Source: Ferruginibacter sp.
GTDB taxonomy: Bacteria; Bacteroidota; Bacteroidia; Chitinophagales; Chitinophagaceae
Length of the DNA: 64,000 nt
NCBI GenBank assembly: GCA_019638485.1
Contig: JAHBTP010000004.1
Span: 1-64,000, forward strand
Direction: 5' to 3'
In this document: one piece after another, positions 17,713 to 25,673 of the stretch
How the letters are laid out: every line of letters begins with the position of its first letter
Numbering within the stretch: the stretch's first letter is position 1
Position numbers and translations under genes: made by a program
The notes under the pieces: generated by a model
Seen by the model: the letters and a program-made list of their open reading frames with translations, nothing else
Database searches by the model: none
What the model was told of the DNA's origin: nothing

Positions 17713-18195
17713 GTCTGAATTAAGACGGGTAGGATTTTAGGATTAAAGGATTTTTGAAAATGAAATACGAGGAGTTAACACATAAAATAATAGGTTGTGC
17801 CATGAAAGTCCATTCTGTATTAGGGAATGGTTTTCAAGAAGTGATTTATCAAAGGGCTTTAGCTATTGAGATGGAGAAGCAAGGACTTTCTTTCCAAAGA
17901 GAAATGGAAATGACTATTTTTTACGATGGAATAGATATTGGCACCCGCAGAGTTGACTTTTTTGTAGATGATTTGATTATGGTCGAACTAAAAGCACTGA
18001 CCAAATTGGAAGATGTGCACCTGGCTCAGGCCATGAACTATTGCCAGGCGTACAACCTGCCCATAGGTTTACTCATAAATTTCGGTGCAAAAAGCCTTGA
18101 ATTTAAAAGAGTGTACAACCTTACCCATCCTGAAAATAAAGACTATGCAGCAAATAATCCTAAAATCCAATCATCCAAAAAATCATAATTCAGAC
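17713..18195 (+). mobile_element. Inverted-repeat-bounded GxxExxY cassette
   Basis: A 483-bp unit beginning GTCTGAATT and ending AATTCAGAC, a perfect 9-bp terminal inverted repeat. Inside the left end lies AGGATTTTAGGATT and inside the right end AATCCTAAAATCC, a second inverted match. A single gene (17760-18188) fills the centre. GGCAGCATAA flanks the whole on both sides. No transposase is encoded. The structure resembles a gene-bearing mobile cassette; the mechanism is unknown. Confidence 0.75.
17760..18188 (+). CDS. GxxExxY protein (PD-(D/E)xK-like, PDDEXK_3)
   Basis: A 142-residue protein of the GxxExxY family, whose members are uncharacterised but have a predicted PD-(D/E)xK nuclease fold. 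The signature is G24-F-Q-E27-V-I-Y30. Candidate catalytic residues are D66 (RVDFFV) and E76-L-K78 (MVELKAL), followed by Q88 and the LINFG strand. The ATG at 17760 is used; an in-frame TTG lies two codons earlier. Its stop codon sits in the right inverted repeat of the cassette. It separates hsdR from hsdS and was probably not part of the ancestral operon. Whether it affects restriction is unknown. Confidence 0.88.
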   Translation: MKYEELTHKIIGCAMKVHSVLGNGFQEVIYQRALAIEMEKQGLSFQREMEMTIFYDGIDIGTRRVDFFVDDLIMVELKALTKLEDVHLAQAMNYCQAYNLPIGLLINFGAKSLEFKRVYNLTHPENKDYAANNPKIQSSKKS

Positions 18196-18200
18196 AAATG

Positions 18201-18210
18201 GGCAGCATAA
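18201..18210 (+). repeat. Target-duplication-like direct repeat, right copy
   Basis: GGCAGCATAA, identical to 17700-17709, ends at the A of the hsdS ATG (18210). The in-frame upstream ATG at 18198 would encode this repeat as Gly-Ser-Ile, so those codons come from duplicated hsdR sequence. Confidence 0.75.
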
Positions 18211-19634
18211 TGAGTGAAGAAAGAGAAATACTAAGAGTTCCATTAGGTGAAATATTTTTTACAACAAGTGGAGGAACACCATCTCGAAAAAATCCTGCAT
18301 ATTATAATGGAAATATTCCTTGGATAAAATCTGGTGAATTGGACAAGGGAATAATTAATAAAGCGGAGGAGTATATTACAGAAAGTGCTGTAAAAAATTC
18401 AAGTGCTAAACTGTTTCCTAAAGGAACGTTGCTCATAGCTCTTTATGGTGCAACAATTGGTAAACTATCATTTTTAGGAATTGATGCAACTACCAACCAA
18501 GCAATTTGTGGGATATTTGACAACAAAGAAATTGATTTAAACTACCTCTATTACTACTTACTTTTTCAAAGACCAAAATTGATAGAAGTTGGTATTGGTG
18601 GAGCACAACCAAATATCAGTCAAGATATAATTCGAAAACAATTAATTCCAATTTTTCCTAAACCCGAGCAGCACCGCATTGTAGCCAAAATAGAAGAGTT
18701 GTTCAGCAGTTTGGATAAAGGCATCGAAAGTTTGAGAACGGCAGAGCAGCAACTCAAAGTCTATCGGCAGGCGGTATTGAAATGGGCGTTTGAGGGGAAA
18801 TTGTCTGAATTAAGAAAGAAAGGATTAAAAGATGATAGGATTAGCGACAAAAAAGAAATCCTAAAATCTACTAATCCTAAAAATCCAAATTCAGACAATG
18901 AATTGCCGGAGGGGTGGAGAAAGGATGATGTTAAAAATATTGCGATTAGTATTCAGTACGGATATACAGAATCTTCGAGTAATTCCGTAGTCGGTCCCAA
19001 ATTTTTGCGAATTACTGATATTCAAAACAATCGAGTTAATTGGGGTAGCGTTCCTTATTGCCCAATAAGTGATGATGAAATAGAAAAATACTTACTTAAG
19101 GATGGAGATTTGGTCTTTGCAAGGACAGGTGCAACTGTAGGTAAGAGTTTTTTAATCAAAGGCAATATTCCAAAAAGTGTTTTTGCATCTTACTTAATAA
19201 GGCTTCGTTTTCCAAAAGATATAATTGATAAATATGTTTGGTATTATTTCCAATCTCCATTGTATTGGAATCAAATAACGGACAAGCAAGTTGGAACTGG
19301 ACAGCCAAACGTAAATGGGACTACTTTAGGAAAATTGGAAATTATTGTTGCTCCACTTTCCGAACAACAACGTATCGTCTCCGAAATCGAAAGCCGCCTA
19401 TCCGTTTGCGACAAGATAGAAGAAAGCATCACTACCAGTTTGCATCAAGCCGAAGCCCTTCGCCAAAGCATTTTGAAAAAGGCATTTGAAGGCAAATTGG
19501 TAGAGCAAGACCCAAATGATGAGCCTGCTTCGGTTTTATTGGAGAGGATAAAGGCAGAAAGGGAAAAGAATAAGCCAGTGAAGAAAGCAAAGGAGAAAAA
19601 GGTAAAACAAACAAAATCTAAAAAGAGACCATAA
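18210..19634 (+). CDS. hsdS: Type I restriction enzyme specificity subunit (HsdS)
   Basis: Recognises the bipartite DNA target for the R and M subunits. The 474 residues hold two target-recognition domains (about 5-150 and 230-385), each followed by a coiled-coil spacer (EQHRIVAKIEELFSSLDKGIESLRTAE and EQQRIVSEIESRLSVCDKIEESI). The tail is very lysine-rich. The start at 18210 is chosen because it restores the TAATG overlap with the duplicated hsdR end; an ATG at 18198 adds four residues. Residues 198-229, between the two halves, are encoded by a 94-bp inverted-repeat element like the one carrying the GxxExxY gene. Confidence 0.94.
   Translation: MSEEREILRVPLGEIFFTTSGGTPSRKNPAYYNGNIPWIKSGELDKGIINKAEEYITESAVKNSSAKLFPKGTLLIALYGATIGKLSFLGIDATTNQAICGIFDNKEIDLNYLYYYLLFQRPKLIEVGIGGAQPNISQDIIRKQLIPIFPKPEQHRIVAKIEELFSSLDKGIESLRTAEQQLKVYRQAVLKWAFEGKLSELRKKGLKDDRISDKKEILKSTNPKNPNSDNELPEGWRKDDVKNIAISIQYGYTESSSNSVVGPKFLRITDIQNNRVNWGSVPYCPISDDEIEKYLLKDGDLVFARTGATVGKSFLIKGNIPKSVFASYLIRLRFPKDIIDKYVWYYFQSPLYWNQITDKQVGTGQPNVNGTTLGKLEIIVAPLSEQQRIVSEIESRLSVCDKIEESITTSLHQAEALRQSILKKAFEGKLVEQDPNDEPASVLLERIKAEREKNKPVKKAKEKKVKQTKSKKRP
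18803..18896 (+). repeat. 94-bp gene-less inverted-repeat element inside the hsdS linker
   Basis: It begins GTCTGAATTAAGA and ends AATTCAGAC, the same termini as the cassette at 17713-18195, and shares the internal 12-mer AATCCTAAAATC. GGATT runs on the left are answered by AATCC runs on the right, so the whole can fold into a hairpin. It stays in frame and encodes a charged Lys/Asp/Asn-rich linker between the two HsdS halves. Confidence 0.75.
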
Positions 19635-19638
19635 CGAT

Positions 19639-21141
19639 ATGAGCAACGAAAGCAACAATACATCAAGCATAATCAGTAAAGTATGGAGTTTTTGCACCAT
19701 ACTCAAAGACGATGGCGTAAGCTATGGCGACTATTTGGAACAACTTACTTATCTGCTTTTCCTGAAAATGGCAGACGAGTTTAGCAAACCGCCATACAGC
19801 CGAAAACTCCCAATTCCGAAGGATTACAACTGGGAAAGTTTGGTTGCCAAGCGTGGTGCTGAATTGGAAAACCACTACACCAACTTATTGCGTGAGTTAT
19901 CGCAATCAAAAGGCGTATTAGGTCAAATCTTTATCAAGAGCCAAAATAAAATTCAAGACCCTGCCAAACTCTTTAAACTCATTGATATGATTGACAAAGA
20001 GCAATGGAGCACAATGGGAGCCGATGTAAAAGGAAAAATTTACGAAGGCCTGTTGGAGAAAAATGCAGAAGATACCAAAAGCGGTGCAGGTCAGTATTTC
20101 ACCCCTAGAGCCTTAATTCGTGCAATGGTGGAATGTGTTAGACCAGAACCGATGAAAACCATAGCCGACCCTGCTTGCGGTACAGGTGGTTTCTTTTTAG
20201 CGGCTTATGACTTCATTGCCAATCCAGATAACTATTCACTAAACCGTGAGCAAAAGGAATTTCTAAAACACCAAACCTTTTTCGGAAATGAAATTGTAGC
20301 CGGAACAAGAAGAATGGCATTAATGAATTTGTTTCTGCACAATATTGGTGATTTTGAAAGCGACAACTTCATTTCTCCTGCCGATGCTTTGATTTCGGAT
20401 AGTGGTTTGCGAGTGGACTATGTATTAGCCAATCCGCCATTCGGTAAAAAGAGCAGTATGACTTTTACCAATGACGAGGGAGAACAAGACAGCGAAGATT
20501 TAACATACAATCGTCAGGACTTTTGGGTAACGACAAGCAACAAGCAGTTGAACTTTGTGCAACACATACGCACAATGCTCAAATCAGACGGACGAGCAGC
20601 AGTAGTATTACCCGACAACGTATTGTTTGAAGGTGGTGCAGGTGAAACCATCAGAAAAAAACTTTTGGAAACAACTAACCTGCATACCATTCTCCGTTTA
20701 CCGACAGGGATTTTCTATAAGCAAGGCGTAAAAGCGAACGTGTTGTTTTTCGACAACAAACCAGCATCTAAAAACGCACAGACAAAAGAGATTTGGTTTT
20801 ACGATTTCAGAACCAACATTCATTTCACGCTAAAGAAAAATCCTTTGCGCCTGGAAGACTTGAAAGACTTTATTGACTGCTACAATCCGACCAACATCAA
20901 CAAACGTAAAGAAACTTACAACGCAGACAGCAATCCCGAAGGACGTTGGAGAAAATTCACTTACGATGAAATTATTGAAAGAGACAAAACAAGTTTAGAC
21001 ATCACTTGGATAAAAGACAAAAGCCTAACAGACCTTGACAATTTACCTGACCCTGATTTATTGGCAAATGACATCATTGAAAACTTAAAATCAGGAATAG
21101 AAAGTTTTGAGGAAATAATGGTGACAATAAACGGAAAGTAG
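19639..21141 (+). CDS. hsdM: Type I restriction enzyme methyltransferase subunit (HsdM)
   Basis: An N6-adenine DNA methyltransferase that protects the host target and forms the core complex with HsdS. The 500 residues have the N-terminal HsdM helical domain (about 10-135), GAGQYFTPR (about 149-157), SAM motif I DPACGTGG (177-184) and catalytic NPPF (265-268). It starts 4 bp after hsdS. All motifs look functional. The order R-S-M differs from the common R-M-S. Confidence 0.96.
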   Translation: MSNESNNTSSIISKVWSFCTILKDDGVSYGDYLEQLTYLLFLKMADEFSKPPYSRKLPIPKDYNWESLVAKRGAELENHYTNLLRELSQSKGVLGQIFIKSQNKIQDPAKLFKLIDMIDKEQWSTMGADVKGKIYEGLLEKNAEDTKSGAGQYFTPRALIRAMVECVRPEPMKTIADPACGTGGFFLAAYDFIANPDNYSLNREQKEFLKHQTFFGNEIVAGTRRMALMNLFLHNIGDFESDNFISPADALISDSGLRVDYVLANPPFGKKSSMTFTNDEGEQDSEDLTYNRQDFWVTTSNKQLNFVQHIRTMLKSDGRAAVVLPDNVLFEGGAGETIRKKLLETTNLHTILRLPTGIFYKQGVKANVLFFDNKPASKNAQTKEIWFYDFRTNIHFTLKKNPLRLEDLKDFIDCYNPTNINKRKETYNADSNPEGRWRKFTYDEIIERDKTSLDITWIKDKSLTDLDNLPDPDLLANDIIENLKSGIESFEEIMVTINGK

Positions 21142-21150
21142 CCAACGCTA

Positions 21151-21216
21151 TTGGTGGCACATTTGCAAAACCGCACAAGCCCACGCCAAAGCTAAGTTTT
21201 GCAAAAGAGCCACCAA
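21151..21216. repeat. Large imperfect palindrome 1 after hsdM
   Basis: Two 21-base arms (21151-21171 and 21196-21216) pair as 8 bp (TTGGTGGC/GCCACCAA), a symmetric 3-nt internal loop, then 10 bp (TTTGCAAAAC/GTTTTGCAAA) around a 24-nt loop. It starts 10 bp after the hsdM stop. The shape recalls an integron attC site or a mobile hairpin. There is no U-tract. Confidence 0.7.
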
Positions 21217-21282
21217 GCCAACGCATCAAGACAGACACGAAATGAACGGACAACGAGACACGAAAGACAGCAGGGCAGCCTG

Positions 21283-21409
21283 TAACACGGTATTGGCAAA
21301 ATGGCGGCAGAAGTGCTACTATGAAACATTTGTGCAAAATTCAACGGCAGTATTACTATTGAACTTTAGTGCTAATAATCCGCCACTTCGGCAATACCCA
21401 AACCGTTAA
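21283..21409. repeat. Large imperfect palindrome 2 before the lipid kinase gene
   Basis: The left arm at 21283-21307 contains GGTATTGGCAAAATGGCGG. The right arm at 21380-21409 contains CCGCCACTTCGGCAATACC and ends AACCGTTA. The arms pair imperfectly over about 25 bases around a loop of about 70 nt. With palindrome 1 it fills the 270 bp between hsdM and the next gene. Confidence 0.65.
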
Positions 21410-21411
21410 CT

Positions 21412-22317
21412 ATGTCAAGAAAAATAGTTTTTTTAATTAATCCAATATCAGGTGGGCGAAATAAGGCAAAGCTGAAAACACTTATTGAAAAGCGACTCTC
21501 TAATGCTCCTATTCCTTACTGCATAATGCCTACAGATGTACATGGAGAATATGCTGAAGTGAGTGAAATAATTAAAAATGAACATTATAATTGTGTAGTT
21601 ATCTGCGGAGGAGATGGCTCTGTAAATCAGGCGGTAAAAGCGCTTCGCAACCACCCTGTTCAATTTGGCATTATCCCAATGGGATCCGGAAATGGTCTTG
21701 CATTCGCAGCGGGAATTCCGTCTTCTCCTATCAAAGCCATTGAAGTAATATTAAATGGTAATGCATTTGATACAGATGCTTTTTGGCTAAACGAACACTT
21801 TGGTTGTATGTTATCCGGAGTGGGTTTTGATGCAATCATTGCACATGATTTTTCAAAGCAAAAGAAGCGCGGATTATCCGCCTACCTTAAACGTTGTCTT
21901 TATCATTTTTTCAAAAGCGGAACCTTTTCCTTTTCATTTGAAATAAACAACCACACTTTTACCGAGAATTGTTATTTTATAAGTGTAGCCAATAGCAATC
22001 AATTTGGTAATCATGTAACCATTGCTCCCAAAGCAAGTCTTAATGACGGTATGCTTGATGTTGTAGTTGTAAAAAAAATGAACAAAATTCGATTACTTGC
22101 TGAAATTGCCTGGCAAATCAAGATGGGAAAGGTAACTGTACCGAATACTCGAAAAAATAATTCAGCTATCCTCTATTTTCAATCAAACTATATCACCATT
22201 AATAACCCGCAAAAAGCGCCGGTTCATATAGACGGTGAGCCGGCAGGAAATATTGAAAAGTTAAGCATTCAAATAATACCAAGTGCTTTTAAACTAATCC
22301 AACCTACCTCATTTTAA
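21412..22317 (+). CDS. Diacylglycerol kinase-family lipid kinase (YegS/DagK type)
   Basis: A cytoplasmic or membrane-associated lipid kinase of 301 residues. The nucleotide-binding motif is GGDGS (66-70), followed by PMGSGNGLAFAAGIP and FGCMLSGVGFDA. The C-terminal domain has the family's HIDGEPA motif. The exact lipid substrate cannot be assigned. Its 3' end overlaps the convergent patatin gene by 9 bp. Confidence 0.92.
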   Translation: MSRKIVFLINPISGGRNKAKLKTLIEKRLSNAPIPYCIMPTDVHGEYAEVSEIIKNEHYNCVVICGGDGSVNQAVKALRNHPVQFGIIPMGSGNGLAFAAGIPSSPIKAIEVILNGNAFDTDAFWLNEHFGCMLSGVGFDAIIAHDFSKQKKRGLSAYLKRCLYHFFKSGTFSFSFEINNHTFTENCYFISVANSNQFGNHVTIAPKASLNDGMLDVVVVKKMNKIRLLAEIAWQIKMGKVTVPNTRKNNSAILYFQSNYITINNPQKAPVHIDGEPAGNIEKLSIQIIPSAFKLIQPTSF

Positions 22318-24513
22318 CGTACCTAAAAAGCGTTGTAATTGATACTGGTTGTAAGGATGATGAAATGACTGTTGAATATCTAACCGTTCACGTGCAGAGA
22401 GGTGAAAATTCAATGAAGCCATTTTACTTTCCTTTTTTGGAAAATACACCATCGTAAATCTATCAACAGGGAAAAGCGAGCCTGCCTGAAAATAAGAGAT
22501 CTGGTCTAACTGAGAATAGCCTTGCATCTTAAACCAATTATGCTGTAATACCGTTGCCGGATTAATAATCATATCGGTTAAAGAGTTCGTTTCAAATTGT
22601 TGCTGCCAGTTATCGGGTAGTTTATCTTTAATTTGAAGAATAACAATCCCTGAAGTATTTGTAGCAATCCAATCTTTAAAATGTTCTGCAAAACGTAAAG
22701 TGGTTTCTAATCCATAATTATCACGTAAGCCCGCATCCATTACATCAATAACAGGCTCTGTAGGTAACCATACATTAGGAAGCACATAAGGAAATGTAGC
22801 ATTCATACGCAAGGCTGAGAGAATTCGTAGGTTTTGTGGATTGCGGTCATGGAAGAGGCTTTTGAAATCTACCCCATCCGGCTCTGCATTAGGGTCAACA
22901 GCTTTCATCATAAACGATACCGGTTGAGAAGAAATAATCATCCTGCGTCCATCACGTTTAATAACCGAATTGAAAATCATAAGTGGAACATTTCCTTGCC
23001 CTTCATCCGCTTCAACATCCTTCAATTGCACATTGAGCACATTAAATGTATTCAGTGCCAATTTTCTTTCAAATGCATACCCTCTATCTTTAACATAGTG
23101 CATTTTACCCACGCTGAACTTTAGTGCAGGAGCAAAAATATCACGGGTAATCATAGATGAAAAAATTGCATTCAACAAATCGCGGGATATATTATCAACA
23201 TAAGTGGTGTCATATAGATTAATATCTTTACCATGAAATTTTTCACGATATAATTCCCGATAATAAGTTGCCGCCAACATCCCTCCACTGGCCCCACTAA
23301 TCATAAATGTTTTCTTAAACAATTGGCCGTTATAAAGACTATCAATTTTTTGCAAATTATTCATCACAAAAGCAGCACTACGTAAGCCTCCTCCACTTAC
23401 ATTTATAAACACCATTTTGGGTTTCTCTTCCTTTTGGTGTGCCTTCCATCGGTTTAATATCCGAATCATATTTGCTTTATCTGCCTTTATATGCTCAGGA
23501 GAGCAAAGCGCATTCAATTGAAATTTATTGTAGGAAGTGCGAGGTAGTTTCTTTGAATAATTTAATCCATAAGCCTTATTACGGGCATCAATATATTCAT
23601 ACTTATATAAGAAATTAGCAAAAATTATAAGCAAGATAGCCATAGGGAGGCTCCAGTTCTGAAGAAAATAGGTAAGTGCCCCAATAGCAGCAACAGCTAT
23701 GCCTAAAAAGACAAGCACACTGGAAAAAGCGGGAATTTCAAAAAAAGGATTTTCAAGAAAAACACCAATAATAATTAAAAATATAAATGCAAGTAAAATA
23801 CTTACAATAGCAGCTATATGATGTTGTTTAAAAATCTTTTCTAAAAAATCTTCCCGATAGTGATGTACTTTCCGGGGCTTTCTAATTCGAAAAAAAGAAG
23901 ACAGATAATAATTTACATGTTGCCCAAGATCTTCTTTCCAAAATATTTTTTCCGGACCTCTTTTTCGTAAAAGTTCCGGGTTGGCAACCAATGGAGTCAT
24001 TCGTCTAACTATAGTTTTTTCAGCTCCAAAAAAATATACGAAAGAAACTGCCCAAGAAATAGTAATCCCAAACAAAAGGCCGGCAATAAGCATTAAAATG
24101 TCTAGCGTTGACTTTAATTCAATATCACGATTGTAATGATATACACTAAACAGATAATAAACTAAGAATATAATAGGCAGCAAATTATTATTAATGCTGT
24201 ACTTTAAAAATGGATTAGAAGTGGTAGCTAAAAATTTAAATCTACGGCTGTGCAAAATGAATGTTGTGATTTGCCAGGCCATGATAAAAACACCCATAGC
24301 AACCCCGGTGATTAAAAAAGAAACAAAATCAACTTTTCCCCAATACTCAGGAGAAAGAATAAGCCCTTGTGCTCCAAATGATTTCAAAAAACTGCCTCCT
24401 ACTGTGCTATATAAAATAAACCAAGGTAACAGCAGTACTTGATATTTTTTAAAATGCAAGACAAAAAGCTGTACCGGAAGAAAATAATAAATATTACGCA
24501 GCAGCTTTTTCAT
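22309..24513 (-). CDS. Polytopic membrane protein with C-terminal patatin-like phospholipase domain
   Basis: A 734-residue protein. The N-terminal 305 residues contain about seven hydrophobic segments (near 20-40, 65-88, 110-126, 137-162, 232-253, 260-284 and 288-304), with a cytoplasmic-looking basic loop at 165-230. The C-terminal half is a patatin lipase: oxyanion GGGLRS (374-379), nucleophile GASGG with S409, and the dyad aspartate in DAGLRDNYG (near 590). It probably hydrolyses acyl lipids at the inner membrane; the substrate is unknown. It follows ctaA by 13 bp on the same strand. Confidence 0.85.
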   Translation of the reverse strand: MKKLLRNIYYFLPVQLFVLHFKKYQVLLLPWFILYSTVGGSFLKSFGAQGLILSPEYWGKVDFVSFLITGVAMGVFIMAWQITTFILHSRRFKFLATTSNPFLKYSINNNLLPIIFLVYYLFSVYHYNRDIELKSTLDILMLIAGLLFGITISWAVSFVYFFGAEKTIVRRMTPLVANPELLRKRGPEKIFWKEDLGQHVNYYLSSFFRIRKPRKVHHYREDFLEKIFKQHHIAAIVSILLAFIFLIIIGVFLENPFFEIPAFSSVLVFLGIAVAAIGALTYFLQNWSLPMAILLIIFANFLYKYEYIDARNKAYGLNYSKKLPRTSYNKFQLNALCSPEHIKADKANMIRILNRWKAHQKEEKPKMVFINVSGGGLRSAAFVMNNLQKIDSLYNGQLFKKTFMISGASGGMLAATYYRELYREKFHGKDINLYDTTYVDNISRDLLNAIFSSMITRDIFAPALKFSVGKMHYVKDRGYAFERKLALNTFNVLNVQLKDVEADEGQGNVPLMIFNSVIKRDGRRMIISSQPVSFMMKAVDPNAEPDGVDFKSLFHDRNPQNLRILSALRMNATFPYVLPNVWLPTEPVIDVMDAGLRDNYGLETTLRFAEHFKDWIATNTSGIVILQIKDKLPDNWQQQFETNSLTDMIINPATVLQHNWFKMQGYSQLDQISYFQAGSLFPVDRFTMVYFPKKESKMASLNFHLSARERLDIQQSFHHPYNQYQLQRFLGTLK

Positions 24514-24526
24514 TTCATTAAGATAG

Positions 24527-25579
24527 TTAAGTAATTTGCTTACCAGGTTTCTTTCTGGTTAAAAAAAACAAACTAGTCAAAAATATCACCATTACCATAG
24601 CTATAAACTGGTGACTAACTCCCCAAAAAACTAACGCTTTAGGATTTGCTCCACTCAAAACCGTAAAAATTCCTAAAGTAATTTGCACAAGCGTAACCAA
24701 CAAGAACCCTAATCTCAGCTTTTTGAACCGGGCATTAGTTACATTTCTACTACTAATAAAGAAGAAAATAATGATTAGTGCAAGAAAATATGCATTCATT
24801 CGATGTATAAAGTGAATAGTAAGGTTGTTATTCAATATATTTTCCCATGCGGGTATTAATTCTCCAATAGTTGGTGGTATAAAATATCCATTAATATCCG
24901 GCCATGTAGGAGCAGATTGTGCTGCTTTTAATCCAGCCATAAATCCACCATAAACCAGCTGTACAAATAATACAATAGCAATAAGCCAGAGTTGGTTCCT
25001 CAGTTTGGGAGAAATTATTTTCTCTTTATAGGAAGGAGAAAGTTGAAGGGCAAACCAAAGTGTATATACAAGCAAAACCAAAGCAGAAATAAAATGAGTG
25101 GTTAGTTCTACATGACCAACATAATATTTCTGTGGCACCAATCCACTTTTAACCATTATCCAGCCTACTAATCCTTGCAGCGCTCCAAGTAAAAACAGTA
25201 TAATCATGGGAGCTACCATTTCCTTTTTAAATCTTCTTTTTGCTAAAAAATAAATGAATCCTGCAAGGAAAACTAATCCTAATAAGCGGGCCCATTGGCG
25301 ATGCATCCATTCCCAAAAGAAAATGAATTTAAAATCAGAAAGGGTGAAACTTCTGTTGATGTATTTAAATTGGTCTATTTGTTTGTATTTATCAAATTCT
25401 GCCTGCCACTGCACATTATTAAGTGGTGGTAACACTCCCGTAATAGGCTTCCACTCTGTAATAGACAAGCCGGACTCTGTAAGCCGGGTAATTCCACCTA
25501 TTAGAATCTGAACCATTATCATAAATACTCCCAGCAGTAACCAGCGAACAATAGCTTTGTTATTATCTGTGTTTGACAT
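24527..25579 (-). CDS. ctaA: Heme A synthase (COX15/CtaA)
   Basis: Oxidises heme O to heme A for the cytochrome oxidase encoded at 48-54 kb. The 350 residues have about eight transmembrane helices and the COX15 hallmarks GGITRLTESGLSITEWKP (near 20-37), EWMHRQWAR (heme ligand His), HVELTTHF and HQFIAM. The ATG at 25579 is chosen over 25603 because it begins just inside a TATCTTTG promoter. It lies divergent to rnhB. Confidence 0.95.
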   Translation of the reverse strand: MSNTDNNKAIVRWLLLGVFMIMVQILIGGITRLTESGLSITEWKPITGVLPPLNNVQWQAEFDKYKQIDQFKYINRSFTLSDFKFIFFWEWMHRQWARLLGLVFLAGFIYFLAKRRFKKEMVAPMIILFLLGALQGLVGWIMVKSGLVPQKYYVGHVELTTHFISALVLLVYTLWFALQLSPSYKEKIISPKLRNQLWLIAIVLFVQLVYGGFMAGLKAAQSAPTWPDINGYFIPPTIGELIPAWENILNNNLTIHFIHRMNAYFLALIIIFFFISSRNVTNARFKKLRLGFLLVTLVQITLGIFTVLSGANPKALVFWGVSHQFIAMVMVIFLTSLFFLTRKKPGKQIT

Positions 25580-25586
25580 AATCCCG

Positions 25587-25594
25587 CAAAGATA
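25587..25594 (-). promoter_or_regulatory. ctaA promoter -7 box, leaderless candidate
   Basis: On the minus strand TATCTTTG ends seven bases before the ctaA ATG at 25579. Confidence 0.55.
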
Positions 25595-25661
25595 GTTGCA
25601 CAAAATTGAATTGAAAGCACCGGGGCATCACAGACTATTCAATAGAGTTTTTACTTTAAGG

Positions 25662-25669
25662 TATATTTG
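25662..25669 (+). promoter_or_regulatory. rnhB promoter -7 box, leaderless candidate
   Basis: TATATTTG ends four bases before the ATG at 25674. The divergent ctaA promoter lies about 70 bp away. Confidence 0.55.
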
Positions 25670-25673
25670 TTGC

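Noticed and set aside
17713..18195. The GxxExxY unit as an ordinary insertion sequence
   Set aside because: Its only gene lacks DDE, HUH or tyrosine/serine recombinase motifs; it is better described as a cassette of unknown mechanism.
18198..18209. ATG at 18198 as the hsdS start
   Set aside because: The extra codons are the duplicated hsdR tail; the ATG at 18210 restores the ancestral overlap. It may still be used in vivo.
22834..23124. Plus-strand frame of 96 codons inside the patatin gene
   Set aside because: Opposite-strand shadow with no promoter or family.
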